Part shown: in pieces, positions 8,885 to 18,267 of the stretch
Layout: each line of letters begins with the position of its first letter
Position numbering within the stretch: the stretch's first letter is position 1
Assembly: GCF_014197615.1 (NCBI RefSeq)
Contig: NZ_JACIFY010000002.1
Coordinates: 414,914-478,913 of the forward strand
Direction: 5' to 3'
Origin: Rhizobium esperanzae
Lineage (GTDB): Bacteria; Pseudomonadota; Alphaproteobacteria; Rhizobiales; Rhizobiaceae
Length of the DNA: 64,000 bases
Translations under genes and position numbers: made by a program
Notes under the pieces: generated by a model
Seen by the model: the letters and a program-made list of their open reading frames with translations, nothing else
What the model was told of the DNA's origin: nothing
Databases searched by the model: none

Positions 8885-10558
8885 TCAGCCGTTGCCGGCC
8901 AGCAGCCGCTTTGCCGCCGCCCTCGCCTCTTCGGTCACCGAAGCGCCGGCCAGCATGCGGGCGATCTCCTCGGTGCGATCCTTGTGTGCCATCGCCGCCA
9001 CGCGCGTGGCGATCTTTTCCGATCCCTCGGCCGCCGGTCCCTTGGAAATCAAAAGATGCGTCGCCGCCCGTGCCGCCACTTGCGGCGCGTGCGTGACCGA
9101 GAGCACCTGCACCCGCTCGGACAGCCGCTTCAGCCGCTGGCCGATCGCATCGGCCACGGCGCCGCCGACGCCGGTGTCGATTTCGTCGAAGACGAGCGTC
9201 GGGGCCGATCCGCGATCGGCGAGCGCCACCTTCAGCGCCAGCAGGAAACGCGACAGTTCGCCGCCCGAGGCGACCTTCATGATCGAGCCCGGCCGCGTGC
9301 CCGGGTTGGTCTGGACATGGAACTCGACGACGTCGATGCCTTCGGCGAGCGCCTCCTGCGCATCCGTGGTGATTTCGACCATGAAACGGGCGCGTTCGAG
9401 CTTCAGCGCCGGCAGCTCGGCCATGACAGCGGCGGCCAATGCGGTGCCGGCGTGATGGCGCTTGTCGGAGAGCGAACGGGCCGCCGCATCGTAATTTTCG
9501 CGCGCCAGGCCGAGCTCGGCTTCGAGCCGCGCAAGTTTCTCCTCGCCCGCGTCGAGGTCGGCAAGGTCGGCAAACATCCGGGCGGCGAGCGCCGGCAGCT
9601 CGGTAACCGGCACGGAATATTTGCGCGAGGCGGCTCTGAGCGCGAAAAGCCGCTCCTCCACCCGCTCCAGCTCCCTCGGATCATATTCGGTCTTGCGCAG
9701 CGCCGCCTCGACTTCCATCTGCGCGTTGGAGAGCTGATCGAGCGCAGCATCAAGCAGCGTCACAGTGTCTTCGAGCAGGCCCGGCGCCTCATGGCTCTTG
9801 CGCTCCAGCCGGCGCACCAGCGAAGCGATATGAGGCACAGGCGAGGCATTGCCGTTCAGGAATTCGGACGCCTCGGCAATATCGCCGGCGATTCGCTCGG
9901 CCTTCATCATTTTCTGCCGGCGATCGGCGAGTTCGTCTTCCTCGCCATCCTGCGGCGAGAGCTTCTCGAGTTCCTCGACGGAAGAGCGCAGATAGTCGGC
10001 TTCGCGCGCTGCACCCTCCACCTTCTCGCGATGCTTCTTCAGCGTCCGCTCGCTGTCGCGCCACAGGCGATACAGCCGGGAAACCTCCGAAACCTCATCG
10101 GCAAGGCCGGCGAAAGCATCAAGCAGGGTGCGATGGGCATTGGTGTCGACCAGGGCGCGATCGTCGTGCTGACCGTGGATTTCGACCAGCAACTGACCGG
10201 CCTGGCGCATCAGCTGCACGCTGACCGGCTGGTCGTTGACATAGGCCTTGGTGCGCCCATCCGCCGATTGCTGGCGGCGGAAGATCAGGTCGCCTTCGTC
10301 GTCGATGCCGTTTTCACGCAGCAAAGCGCGGGCGCCGTGGTCCATGCCGACGTCGAACACCGCCGTCACCTGACCCTTGTCCTCGCCGTGGCGCACGAGG
10401 CCACCATCGCCGCGCCCACCGAGCGCCAGCGACAGACTGTCGAGCAGGATGGATTTGCCCGCCCCGGTCTCGCCCGTCAGCACGGAAAGACCGGTCTCGA
10501 AGGCAAGATCCAGCCGCTCGATCAGGACGATATCGCGGATCGAAAGCTGGATCAGCAT
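8885..10558 (-). CDS. recN: DNA repair protein RecN
   Basis: RecN is an SMC-like ATPase that acts early in double-strand break repair. The start MLIQLSIRDIVLIERL gives 557 aa, the normal length; the open frame upstream belongs to another frame of bamD. Walker A GETGAGKS is at residues 29-36, a long coiled-coil middle follows, and the C-terminal half holds the ABC signature (ASGGELSRFLLALK) and Walker B (TLVFDEIDTGVGG). It begins five bases after the bamD stop, so the two are probably co-transcribed. Confidence 0.97.
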   Translation of the reverse strand: MLIQLSIRDIVLIERLDLAFETGLSVLTGETGAGKSILLDSLSLALGGRGDGGLVRHGEDKGQVTAVFDVGMDHGARALLRENGIDDEGDLIFRRQQSADGRTKAYVNDQPVSVQLMRQAGQLLVEIHGQHDDRALVDTNAHRTLLDAFAGLADEVSEVSRLYRLWRDSERTLKKHREKVEGAAREADYLRSSVEELEKLSPQDGEEDELADRRQKMMKAERIAGDIAEASEFLNGNASPVPHIASLVRRLERKSHEAPGLLEDTVTLLDAALDQLSNAQMEVEAALRKTEYDPRELERVEERLFALRAASRKYSVPVTELPALAARMFADLADLDAGEEKLARLEAELGLARENYDAAARSLSDKRHHAGTALAAAVMAELPALKLERARFMVEITTDAQEALAEGIDVVEFHVQTNPGTRPGSIMKVASGGELSRFLLALKVALADRGSAPTLVFDEIDTGVGGAVADAIGQRLKRLSERVQVLSVTHAPQVAARAATHLLISKGPAAEGSEKIATRVAAMAHKDRTEEIARMLAGASVTEEARAAAKRLLAGNG

Positions 10559-10563
10559 TGGAC

Positions 10564-11406
10564 TTATGAACCGAGCAGGAGTTTCTTGCCTGCCGCAGCG
10601 ATCCAAGAGCCCTTGTTTTCCCGTGGCTCGGCGCCACCGGTCTGCAGCAGCTTGTAGGAATCGGCGTACCACTGGCTGTCGGGATAATTGTGGCCGAGAA
10701 CGGCAGCGGCCGTCTGCGCCTCGTCGACGATACCCATCGAGTAATAAGCCTCGACGAGGCGCGCCAAGGCCTCTTCGATCTGGTTCGTGTTCGGATATTT
10801 CTCGACGACGATGCGGAAGCGCGAGATCGCAGCGAGATATTCCTTCCGCTCCATGTAGTAGCGGCCGATCTGCATTTCCTTGCCGGCGAGCTGGTCGCGC
10901 GCAAAGCGGATCTTCGCCTGCGCGTCGTCGACATATTCGGAGTTCGGATAATTGTCGATGACGGCCTGCATCGCCTCGATCGTCTTTGCCGAGGCGCGCT
11001 GGTCCTGCGTCACGTCGACGATCTGCTTGGAATAGGTAAGACCGATGAGATACTGCACATAGGCGGCATCCTGGGATTTCGGATATTGCGACATGTAGCG
11101 ATTGCCTGATGCAAGCGCATCGTCCAGGCGGCCCTGGCGGTATTTGACGAAGGTGCTCATCACGAGCGCCTTGCGCGCCCATTCGGAGAACGGGTTCTCG
11201 CGGTCGATCGCGTCGAACTTGCGCGCCGCTTCCGCCATGTTGCCGGCCTTCATGTTGGCAAGGCCCTGGGTGTAGAGCACGTCGGGCGGATCGGTTTCGA
11301 GGCCGAGCTTGGTGATGTCGATATCGGGGTCCGACTGGCAGCCCGAGATCACGGCGCCTGCGCTGAGCACCAGAAGCGATGCGAACAAAGCGCGCGCTGT
11401 CTTCAT
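10564..11406 (-). CDS. bamD: Outer-membrane assembly lipoprotein BamD (ComL)
   Basis: BamD is the essential lipoprotein of the BAM complex that inserts beta-barrel proteins into the outer membrane. From MKTARALFASLLV the 280-aa product has a signal peptide with lipobox VISGC (lipidated Cys at about 23), followed by five TPR repeats (LYTQGLANMKAGNMAEAARKF onward). Conserved elements PDVLYTQGLANM, NPFSEWARKA and YPKSQDAAYVQYLIGL fit the family. AAGG lies four bases before ATG 11406. lpxC lies upstream with its own terminator in the gap. Confidence 0.94.
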   Translation of the reverse strand: MKTARALFASLLVLSAGAVISGCQSDPDIDITKLGLETDPPDVLYTQGLANMKAGNMAEAARKFDAIDRENPFSEWARKALVMSTFVKYRQGRLDDALASGNRYMSQYPKSQDAAYVQYLIGLTYSKQIVDVTQDQRASAKTIEAMQAVIDNYPNSEYVDDAQAKIRFARDQLAGKEMQIGRYYMERKEYLAAISRFRIVVEKYPNTNQIEEALARLVEAYYSMGIVDEAQTAAAVLGHNYPDSQWYADSYKLLQTGGAEPRENKGSWIAAAGKKLLLGS

Positions 11407-11648
11407 CATACCTTCAGATCCTGCATAACCCATTCGAAAGAACCCCACTGCCGCCGCTCGCTCCACGGCAGCCACGCCTCGCTGGCGTTTCTATCCACAA
11501 ATGTGCATCGAGAGCAACGCAATGATAAGGCATTAACGCATTTTTGTGGCAGCAGCCGCCAGAATGGCCGGCTTTTCCTCTTCTCTGCAAGCTGTGGCAA
11601 CTCAGCAACTGCGATAAAACACCTGCCGCCGCAGCCTCGGGCCGACAT

Positions 11649-11676
11649 AAAAAAACCGCCTCCGGGAAAGAGGCGG
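11649..11676 (-). terminator. Rho-independent terminator after lpxC
   Basis: Read on the minus strand, a 7-bp GC stem (11670-11676 with 11656-11662) with a 7-base loop is followed by seven T (A-run at 11649-11655). It lies 25 bases past the lpxC stop and separates lpxC from bamD. Confidence 0.85.
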
Positions 11677-11701
11677 CCTGGTCTTGAGAATATGCTGGAG
11701 G

Positions 11702-12658
11702 TCATGCCGACCAGGGAGCGAATTCCGAAGCGCTGACCGCAATCAGTTCGCGGGCAGCGACGCGCTGGCGCCGAGTCGACGTCTCCACCACCTCGTAGGC
11801 GGAGGGATCGGCGAGCAGCGCCTTCAGCGCATTGGCATTCATCTTGTGACCGCCGCGATAGGAACGGTAGCAGCCGATGAACTGGGCGCCGGCAAGCGAC
11901 AGATCGCCGACGGCATCGAGCGTCTTGTGGCGGACGAATTCGTCCTTGGCGTAACGCAGCCCTTCGACGTTGATGACGGTATTGTCGTCCGAAATGACGA
12001 CGGAATTTTCGAGCGAGGAGCCGAGCGCGTGGCCCGAAGCCCAGAGCCGCTCGACATCGCGCATGAAGCCGAAGGTGCGGGCGCGGGAAAGCTCGGCCTT
12101 GAAGACGGCGGCGGTCATGTCGCCGGCCCACTTCTGCCGGCCGATCAGCGGGCAATCGAAATCGATCTCGACTTCGAAGCGCGTACCGTCATAGGGACGG
12201 AATTCGCTCCAGGAGCCGCCGTGTTCGATGCGCACAGGCTTGGTGATACGGATATAACGGCGCTTGACGCCCAGAGAGACGAGGCCAACCTGCTCGATCG
12301 CCTCGACGAAGGGCAGCGAGCTGCCGTCCATGATCGGCATTTCGGAACCCTGCACTTCGATCACTACATTGTCGAGGCCGAGTGCATAGATGGCGGCCAT
12401 GACATGCTCGATCGTCGCGATCGAATGAGCCGGCGAGAAGCCGAGCACGGTGCAGAGGTCGGTATTGCCGACCTGCGAGGAGACGGCCTTGAGTTCGGTA
12501 ATGTCGCCATTGTCATGCAGGCGCTGGAAAACGACGCCGGTGCCCGATTCGGCCGGGTTCAGGGTGATCGAAACATCAGCGCCGGAATGCACCCCGATGC
12601 CCGAAAGCGTCACGGGACGCGATACCGTCGTTTGAAAACCCAGCAAGCCAATAGCCAT
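11702..12658 (-). CDS. lpxC: UDP-3-O-acyl-N-acetylglucosamine deacetylase LpxC
   Basis: LpxC is the zinc hydrolase that commits UDP-GlcNAc to lipid A synthesis. The 318-aa protein has both family domains. Zinc and catalytic residues are visible: His85 (ATIEHVMAA), His244 and Asp248 (RHKTLDAVGD) and the general-acid His271 (RGGHKMNANAL). The GIGVHSG motif is at about 20-26. Its position just after ftsZ is the usual alpha- and gammaproteobacterial order. It has its own upstream gap of about 260 bases, behind the ftsZ terminator, and its own terminator. Confidence 0.98.
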   Translation of the reverse strand: MAIGLLGFQTTVSRPVTLSGIGVHSGADVSITLNPAESGTGVVFQRLHDNGDITELKAVSSQVGNTDLCTVLGFSPAHSIATIEHVMAAIYALGLDNVVIEVQGSEMPIMDGSSLPFVEAIEQVGLVSLGVKRRYIRITKPVRIEHGGSWSEFRPYDGTRFEVEIDFDCPLIGRQKWAGDMTAAVFKAELSRARTFGFMRDVERLWASGHALGSSLENSVVISDDNTVINVEGLRYAKDEFVRHKTLDAVGDLSLAGAQFIGCYRSYRGGHKMNANALKALLADPSAYEVVETSTRRQRVAARELIAVSASEFAPWSA

Positions 12659-12872
12659 AAAATCTGCCTTTATTTTTCCGCTCCAGTGGTTGGTGCCACG
12701 GCGCGGTTATCATTCATTCTGCAGAAGGAGCTTTATCCAGAGGACTCCGACGGCAGTTTTCCTGCACCATACTTACGTGCGCCGGCGCTCCAATCCAAAT
12801 CACTGTTTCTTTCGCTTTGTTACGAAGTCAGGCGATTGAAATCGCTCGCGAATCACAGGCTGAAAAACAGCA

Positions 12873-12898
12873 ATGCCCGGGACCTCGATCCCGGGCAT
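12873..12898 (-). terminator. Terminator hairpin after ftsZ
   Basis: A perfect 10-bp inverted repeat (12873-12882 with 12889-12898, loop of 6) lies about 20 bases past the ftsZ stop. On the minus strand it is followed four bases later by a TTTTT run. Confidence 0.75.
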
Positions 12899-12919
12899 GA
12901 ATGGTGCTGAAGAAGCCCC

Positions 12920-14635
12920 TCAGTTCGACTGGCGACGCAGGAATGCCGGGATTTCCAGCTGGTCGTCTTCCTGCATCATCCGGGCCTGCGGAACCGCGCG
13001 GCCCTGGTCGTCGAGGTTGCCGCGACGCGGTGCGTAGAGGCTTGCCTCCGGCGACAGCGGACGGCGCTGCTGCGAAGCGGCCGGCGGTGCTGCCGTCATG
13101 TCGGCGGCAACGGCGTCGTCTTCGCGGCGGCCAAGCGAATTGGTGATTCGCTTCAGCAGGCCCATCGGACCGCGCTCTTCCGCCGCATGAGCGGAAGCCG
13201 GCTGCGTGCGGTGGTCGAGTTCGGCCTGAACGACAGGCGGGAAATCCTCGACCTTCGGCATGCGCATCGGCTCAGGCGCCTGGCGGATGATCGGCTCCTG
13301 CCGAACCGGCTGCTGCTGGACGGGCTGGCTTACGACCGGCTGGCTCATCACGGGTGCCGGAGCTTGCTGCTGCACCTGGGGACGCATGACCGGAGCTTCC
13401 GGTGCAGGCGCGAAGATCTTGCTCTGCGGACGGAAGGTTTCCTGCTGTACCACCGGCTGCTGGAGCGGTGCGGCGGCACGCGGGGCCGGGATTTCGAGCT
13501 CGCGTTCCATCTCGGCTGCGCGGATGGTCTGCGCGATCGGATCCACGGCCTTCGGTGCCTGCATCACGGGGGCAGGCTGGACAGCGGCCGCTGCCGGAGC
13601 AACAGCCGCGGAAGGACGGATAGCAGGCTTTGCGGCCGGCTGGAAATTGCGCTCGGCGGCTTCGTTCACCGCCCGGTCGATGCCGGTCGCGACGACCGAG
13701 ACGCGGATGATGCCTTCAAGCGATTCGTCGAAGGTGGCGCCGAGAATGATGTTGGCGTCGGGATCGACTTCTTCGCGGATGCGCGTCGCGGCTTCGTCGA
13801 CTTCGAAGAGGGTGAGGTCGCGACCGCCGGTGATGGAGATCAGCAGGCCCTGGGCACCCTTCATCGAGGTTTCGTCGAGCAGCGGGTTGGCGATTGCAGC
13901 CTCGGCGGCCTGCAGCGCGCGGCCGGAGCCGGAAGCTTCGCCGGTGCCCATCATCGCACGGCCCATTTCGCGCATGACCGAGCGGACGTCGGCGAAGTCG
14001 AGGTTGATGAGACCTTCCTTCACCATCAGGTCGGTGATGCAGGCAACGCCCGAGTAGAGAACCTGGTCGGCCATCGCGAAGGCGTCGGCGAAGGTCGTCT
14101 TGTCGTTGGCAATGCGGAAGAGGTTCTGGTTCGGAATGACGATCAGCGTATCGACAGACTTCTGCAGTTCCTGGATGCCCATCTCGGCCAGACGCATGCG
14201 GCGGCCGCCTTCGAAATGGAACGGCTTGGTGACGACGCCGACCGTCAGGATGCCCTTGTTGCGGGCGGCCTGTGCGACGACGGGCGCAGCGCCCGTTCCG
14301 GTGCCGCCGCCCATGCCGGCGGTGACGAAGCACATATGCGTGCCGTTCAGGTGATCAATGATCTCGTCGATGCATTCTTCGGCGGCTGCACGGCCGACTT
14401 CCGGCTGCGAACCGGCGCCGAGGCCTTCGGTGACGTTGGCGCCGAGCTGGATGACTCGTTCGGCCTTCGTCATCGTCAGCGCCTGGGCGTCCGTGTTGGC
14501 AACGACGAAGTCGACGCCCTGGAGGCCGGCGGTGATCATGTTGTTGACGGCGTTGCCGCCGCCGCCGCCGACGCCGAATACGGTGATGCGCGGCTTCAGC
14601 TCTGTGATGTCAGGCTTTTGCAGCTTGATGGTCAT
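12920..14635 (-). CDS. ftsZ: Cell division protein FtsZ
   Basis: FtsZ is the tubulin-like GTPase that forms the division ring. From [13 protein letters not shown] the product is 571 aa, long because of an extended Pro/Gln/Ala-rich linker (about residues 325-555), as in other Rhizobiales main FtsZ proteins. The tubulin signature GGGTGTG is at 109-115 and the N-terminal GVGGGGGNA at 21-29. The C-terminal tail [12 protein letters not shown] is the conserved peptide that binds FtsA and other partners. The ATG at 14635 follows a GGAA-type site; the upstream in-frame extension looks spurious. ftsA ends 56 bases upstream. Confidence 0.98.
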   Translation of the reverse strand: MTIKLQKPDITELKPRITVFGVGGGGGNAVNNMITAGLQGVDFVVANTDAQALTMTKAERVIQLGANVTEGLGAGSQPEVGRAAAEECIDEIIDHLNGTHMCFVTAGMGGGTGTGAAPVVAQAARNKGILTVGVVTKPFHFEGGRRMRLAEMGIQELQKSVDTLIVIPNQNLFRIANDKTTFADAFAMADQVLYSGVACITDLMVKEGLINLDFADVRSVMREMGRAMMGTGEASGSGRALQAAEAAIANPLLDETSMKGAQGLLISITGGRDLTLFEVDEAATRIREEVDPDANIILGATFDESLEGIIRVSVVATGIDRAVNEAAERNFQPAAKPAIRPSAAVAPAAAAVQPAPVMQAPKAVDPIAQTIRAAEMERELEIPAPRAAAPLQQPVVQQETFRPQSKIFAPAPEAPVMRPQVQQQAPAPVMSQPVVSQPVQQQPVRQEPIIRQAPEPMRMPKVEDFPPVVQAELDHRTQPASAHAAEERGPMGLLKRITNSLGRREDDAVAADMTAAPPAASQQRRPLSPEASLYAPRRGNLDDQGRAVPQARMMQEDDQLEIPAFLRRQSN

Positions 14636-14691
14636 GGTACCTGTTCCTTCTCTCTCTGGCCGCATCGCCACGCCGGCCAATTACGCAAATT

Positions 14692-16023
14692 TCAGAAGCT
14701 TTCCTTCAGCCACTGGCCCATCCGGGCTATGCGGCTGTTATTTCCCCCAAGCGACATGAGCAGACCGCTCTGTGACGCATGTGTTTCCATGTCCGCGACC
14801 TGCGGATAGATCATCAGGCCGACCGCCGTCGAAAAAGCCGGGCCCTTGGCCGCCGTCGGCAGTCCCGAGACGCCCATCGGACGGCCGATGCGGACGTTGC
14901 GGGCAAGGATACGCCGCGCAACGTCGGCAAGGCCGGTCAATTGGCTCGCGCCGCCGGTCAAGACGACGCGCTTGCCGACGATCGGGCTGAAGCCGGAGCG
15001 CTGGATGCGGTCGCGGATCAGTTCCATCGTCTCTTCGATTCGAGCCGAGACGATGCGCGAAACCAGCGCCCGCGGCACCTGCGACGGCTGGTCGCGATCA
15101 TCCTCGCCGATCGGCGGGATGGAGATCAGTTCGCGCTCGTCGGAGGAGTTCGAAAGCGCCGTGGCATGCACGACCTTCAACCGCTCCGCATCCTCGATGC
15201 GGGTCGAAAGGCCGCGCGCCAGATCGGTGGTGACGTGATGGCCGCCGAGGCCGACGGCATCGGTATGAACGAGCTTGCCTTCGGCAAAGACCGAAATCGT
15301 CGTCGTGCCGCCGCCCATGTCGATCGCCGCGCAGCCGAGTTCGACCTCATCGTCGACGAGAGCCGCAAGGCCGGATGCATAGGGCGTCGCAACAATGCCC
15401 TCGACGGACAGATGCGCGCGGTTGACGCTGAGTTCGAGATTCTTCAGCGCCGAGCGCTCCGCCGTCACGACATGCATGTCGACGCCGAGCGCATCGCCGT
15501 ACATTGCCAGCGGGTCGCGGATGCCGCGCTCGCCGTCGAGCGAAAAGCCGGTCGCCAGCGAATGCAGCACCGAACGGTCCTGGCGCAGAGACTGCTGGCA
15601 GGCCGCCGACAGCACCTTCTTCAGATCGTTGAGTTCGACTTCCTGGCCGCCGAGATCGATCGTCGCGGTGTAGATGTCGCTGCCGAGACGGCCAGCCGTC
15701 AGATTGACGATCAGGCTCTCGACGGTCAGCCCGGCCATGCGTTCAGCGGCGTCGACCGCCAGCCGAATGACGCCTTCCAGCGCGTCGAGATCGGCAATCA
15801 CGCCGGTCTTGATGCCGCGGGAGCGCTGATGGCCGATGCCGATGATCTCGATATTGTGCGTGCGGCCCGGCAGGATCTGGCTTTCTTCGCGCGGCGTCAG
15901 CCGGCCGATCATGCAGACGACCTTGGTCGAGCCGATGTCGAGCACCGAAACGACATGCGACCGCTTCGACGAAAGCGGCTTCAGGCGCGGCAATCCGAAA
16001 TGGGATGAACCGAACAAGCTCAT
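14692..16023 (-). CDS. ftsA: Cell division protein FtsA
   Basis: FtsA is the actin-fold ATPase that tethers FtsZ filaments to the inner membrane. The 443-aa protein has phosphate-1 SVLDIGSTKVVCMIG (about residues 26-40), the phosphate-2 region AAIDMGGGTTTISVFAEGKL, and the adenosine motif VVLTGGASQLTGL. The C-terminus ends in a short amphipathic segment (RMGQWLKESF) that should act as the membrane tether. Its ATG overlaps the ftsQ stop by four bases, indicating translational coupling. Confidence 0.97.
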   Translation of the reverse strand: MSLFGSSHFGLPRLKPLSSKRSHVVSVLDIGSTKVVCMIGRLTPREESQILPGRTHNIEIIGIGHQRSRGIKTGVIADLDALEGVIRLAVDAAERMAGLTVESLIVNLTAGRLGSDIYTATIDLGGQEVELNDLKKVLSAACQQSLRQDRSVLHSLATGFSLDGERGIRDPLAMYGDALGVDMHVVTAERSALKNLELSVNRAHLSVEGIVATPYASGLAALVDDEVELGCAAIDMGGGTTTISVFAEGKLVHTDAVGLGGHHVTTDLARGLSTRIEDAERLKVVHATALSNSSDERELISIPPIGEDDRDQPSQVPRALVSRIVSARIEETMELIRDRIQRSGFSPIVGKRVVLTGGASQLTGLADVARRILARNVRIGRPMGVSGLPTAAKGPAFSTAVGLMIYPQVADMETHASQSGLLMSLGGNNSRIARMGQWLKESF

Positions 16024-16952
16024 ATATTCTGCCCCGCCTTCTTCAATTCCTTGGTACGCTCCGTCACCGCCGCCTGCCTGCGGACCGCCGCCTCCGGCGT
16101 CAGCTGGATCGCGGTTCTATCCGACAGCCTGAGGTCGACCGCAGCAATGTCCCGCTCCAGGAGCTGGTGCTCCTTGTCGAACTTCGACAGCGTCGCCAGC
16201 GCCTGGTCGATACCGTCTTCCGGCAGCTTGACGACGACGCCGTTATCCATGTGCAAGTCCCAGCGACGGCCCGATATCCAGACATAGGCCTTCACGCGGG
16301 CCTTCACGTCAGGCCACTTCGAGAAGGCATCGTCGAGCGAGGCTGCTGCCGTTTCCGCATCGCGGCCGACGACGAGCGGCAGCGCCGAAAACTTGTTGTC
16401 GCGCAGAGGCGCAATGACGCTGCCGTTCTTTTCGATCAGCGAAAGCTCCTGCCCATGCTGCCAGATGGCATAGGCCTGACGCTCCTTGAGCTTCACCTCG
16501 ATCGTCTTCGGATAGACCTTGCGGACCTCGACACTTTCGACCCAGGGGAGATGCGCGATCTTCCGGCGGGCGGCATCGACGTCGAGAGCGACCAGCGAGG
16601 TCGTACCATCGAGGCCGATCAGCTGCAGGATTTCGATTTCGGAGGTCTCCGAATTGCCGGAAACCTTCACGTCCTCGATGGCAAAACCAGCCGCCGTCGT
16701 CGTTGCCTGGGCGACAGCTTCCGTGTGACCGCCAAGCGACATGCCGTAAAGCCCGGTGGCAGCCAGGAAAACCAGCGCCGAAACCGTGCCCGTATGGGCG
16801 GGGATGTAGATACGGCCGCTGCCGAGGCTGATCAGGAAGCGGGTGACGCGGCGCAGCGGGCGCGGCAGCACGAATCGCTCCTCGGCTTCCACCATCGGAA
16901 GCGCAGCATGATGGCTGGGTCGCCCTATCTTCTTGACCGTCAACGCAAACAA
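16020..16952 (-). CDS. ftsQ: Cell division protein FtsQ
   Basis: FtsQ is the bitopic scaffold of the FtsQLB divisome subcomplex. It has a cytoplasmic N-terminus (about residues 1-55), one membrane segment ([17 protein letters not shown]), then a periplasmic POTRA domain ([20 protein letters not shown] onward) and the beta domain ([24 protein letters not shown]). The preferred start is TTG 16952 (giving [10 protein letters not shown], 310 aa), seven bases after GGAGG; a GTG at 16973 would add seven residues but has no such site. It overlaps the end of ddl by about 13 bases with TTG 16952. Confidence 0.92.
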   Translation of the reverse strand: MFALTVKKIGRPSHHAALPMVEAEERFVLPRPLRRVTRFLISLGSGRIYIPAHTGTVSALVFLAATGLYGMSLGGHTEAVAQATTTAAGFAIEDVKVSGNSETSEIEILQLIGLDGTTSLVALDVDAARRKIAHLPWVESVEVRKVYPKTIEVKLKERQAYAIWQHGQELSLIEKNGSVIAPLRDNKFSALPLVVGRDAETAAASLDDAFSKWPDVKARVKAYVWISGRRWDLHMDNGVVVKLPEDGIDQALATLSKFDKEHQLLERDIAAVDLRLSDRTAIQLTPEAAVRRQAAVTERTKELKKAGQNI

Positions 16953-17866
16953 GACGCGTCCTCCACCATCCACCGGAGAAACTCACCAAAGGAATAGCCG
17001 GCATGACCGGCCATTTCGGGCACGAGCGAGGTTGGAGTCATGCCTGGCTGGGTATTGACCTCCAGCCAGATGATTTCGCCGTCTTCGGAGAAACGATCGT
17101 CGTAACGAAAGTCCGACCGACTGACGCCGCGACAACCGATTGCCTGATGCGCCCTTAGGGCCAATGTTTGTATTTTTTGGTAAATATTCGGTGAAATTTT
17201 CGCCGGGATGACGTGTTTTGAACCGCCTGCCGCGTACTTGGAATCGTAATCATAGAAATTGTGTCCCTGCGGCACCACCTCCGTGACGCCGAGCGCCGTC
17301 TCGCCCATGACGCCGCAGGTAAGCTCACGGCCATAGACATAGCGCTCGACGAGCACGTCCTCGCCGTAATGCCACTCAGGCGAACTGACGACCTGCGGCG
17401 GATGCGCCTGATCTTCCGTGACGATGACGACGCCGAAGCTCGACCCCTCACGCACCGGCTTCACCACATAGGGCGGCCTCATCGGATGCACCGAAGGAAA
17501 AGCGAAACGATTGACGACCTGCGATTCGGCGACCGGAATGCCGGCGGCGGCAGCAACAAGCTTCGCCTTGTCCTTGTCCATCGCCAGAGCCGAGGCAAGC
17601 ACGCCCGAATGCGTATAGGGGATTTCGAGATATTCGAGGATGCCCTGGATGGTGCCGTCTTCACCGAAGGGCCCATGCAGCGCATTGAAGACGACGTCGG
17701 GCTTCAGCGCCGCAAGCTTCTCGGAGACGTCGCGCGCCACGTCGATGCATGTCACCTTGAAGCCTTCGGCTTCGAGGGCCTCTGCGCAAGCCTTTCCCGA
17801 GGAAAGGCTGACAGGCCTTTCCGAGGAAAATCCGCCCATCAGGACAGCAACATGCTTGCGACTCAT
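16940..17866 (-). CDS. ddl: D-alanine--D-alanine ligase
   Basis: Ddl makes the D-Ala-D-Ala dipeptide that MurF adds to peptidoglycan precursors. The start [21 protein letters not shown] gives 308 aa, typical of DdlB. The glycine-rich [10 protein letters not shown] motif, the [12 protein letters not shown] loop, the ATP-grasp segment [15 protein letters not shown] and the C-terminal [18 protein letters not shown] metal-binding motif are intact. It heads the ddl-ftsQ-ftsA-ftsZ run. A 400-bp gap and an opposite-strand reductase gene separate it from murB, so it must have its own promoter. Confidence 0.97.
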   Translation of the reverse strand: MSRKHVAVLMGGFSSERPVSLSSGKACAEALEAEGFKVTCIDVARDVSEKLAALKPDVVFNALHGPFGEDGTIQGILEYLEIPYTHSGVLASALAMDKDKAKLVAAAAGIPVAESQVVNRFAFPSVHPMRPPYVVKPVREGSSFGVVIVTEDQAHPPQVVSSPEWHYGEDVLVERYVYGRELTCGVMGETALGVTEVVPQGHNFYDYDSKYAAGGSKHVIPAKISPNIYQKIQTLALRAHQAIGCRGVSRSDFRYDDRFSEDGEIIWLEVNTQPGMTPTSLVPEMAGHAGYSFGEFLRWMVEDASCLR

Positions 17867-18267
17867 CAACACCCCCAAAAATAACTTCCACTCTCGAAAT
17901 CGAGGCTTGCGTGAAGCTGTCGGCACCGTTTCGGGCCTTTGTCCGACGCGAATGCATTAGAGCATCATTATGGTTAATGAAGTGTTTACTTTCGTTAACT
18001 TCGTCTTCCCAGGCGCGGGATTTGTCCGTGCCCAGGCGCGGCATTTGTCCGGGCCGCGGACTTCATTTTCTCTCCTCACGTCTCGGGAATGTCAGAGCGA
18101 ACACGTCTCCGAATCGAGAAACTGTGGGTTCGAGCTGTGATATCGGCGACACGAGAGGAGGCTTTCTCGGAGTTGAGGCGGCGACAGCCACCGTCGCGGC
18201 TTTTTTATTGATGCGGTGCGCAGTTCCGGCTAACCGGAGCACTTGAAGGTAAACCGGGGAACCGATC
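17867..18267. other. Divergent regulatory region between ddl and the reductase gene
   Basis: This 400-bp gap should hold promoters for ddl-ftsQAZ (minus) and the reductase (plus). It is more AT-rich than its surroundings around 17950-18005. Two TTAA-containing half-sites (ATGGTTAA at 17970-17977 and GTTAAC at 17994-17999) resemble CtrA half-sites. A 23-bp-period tandem duplication lies at 18008-18051. I see no convincing gene; the 111-aa plus-strand open frame looks random. Confidence 0.55.
18008..18051. repeat. Two-copy tandem repeat, 23-bp period
   Basis: The 21-bp unit starting CCCAGGCGCGG (18008-18028) recurs at 18031-18051 with one mismatch (G for C at unit position 12). It lies upstream of ddl and may be a duplicated binding site or slippage product. 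Confidence 0.6.

Noticed and set aside
13187..14809. 540-aa plus-strand open frame across ftsZ
   Set aside because: Antisense shadow of ftsZ, which is certain.
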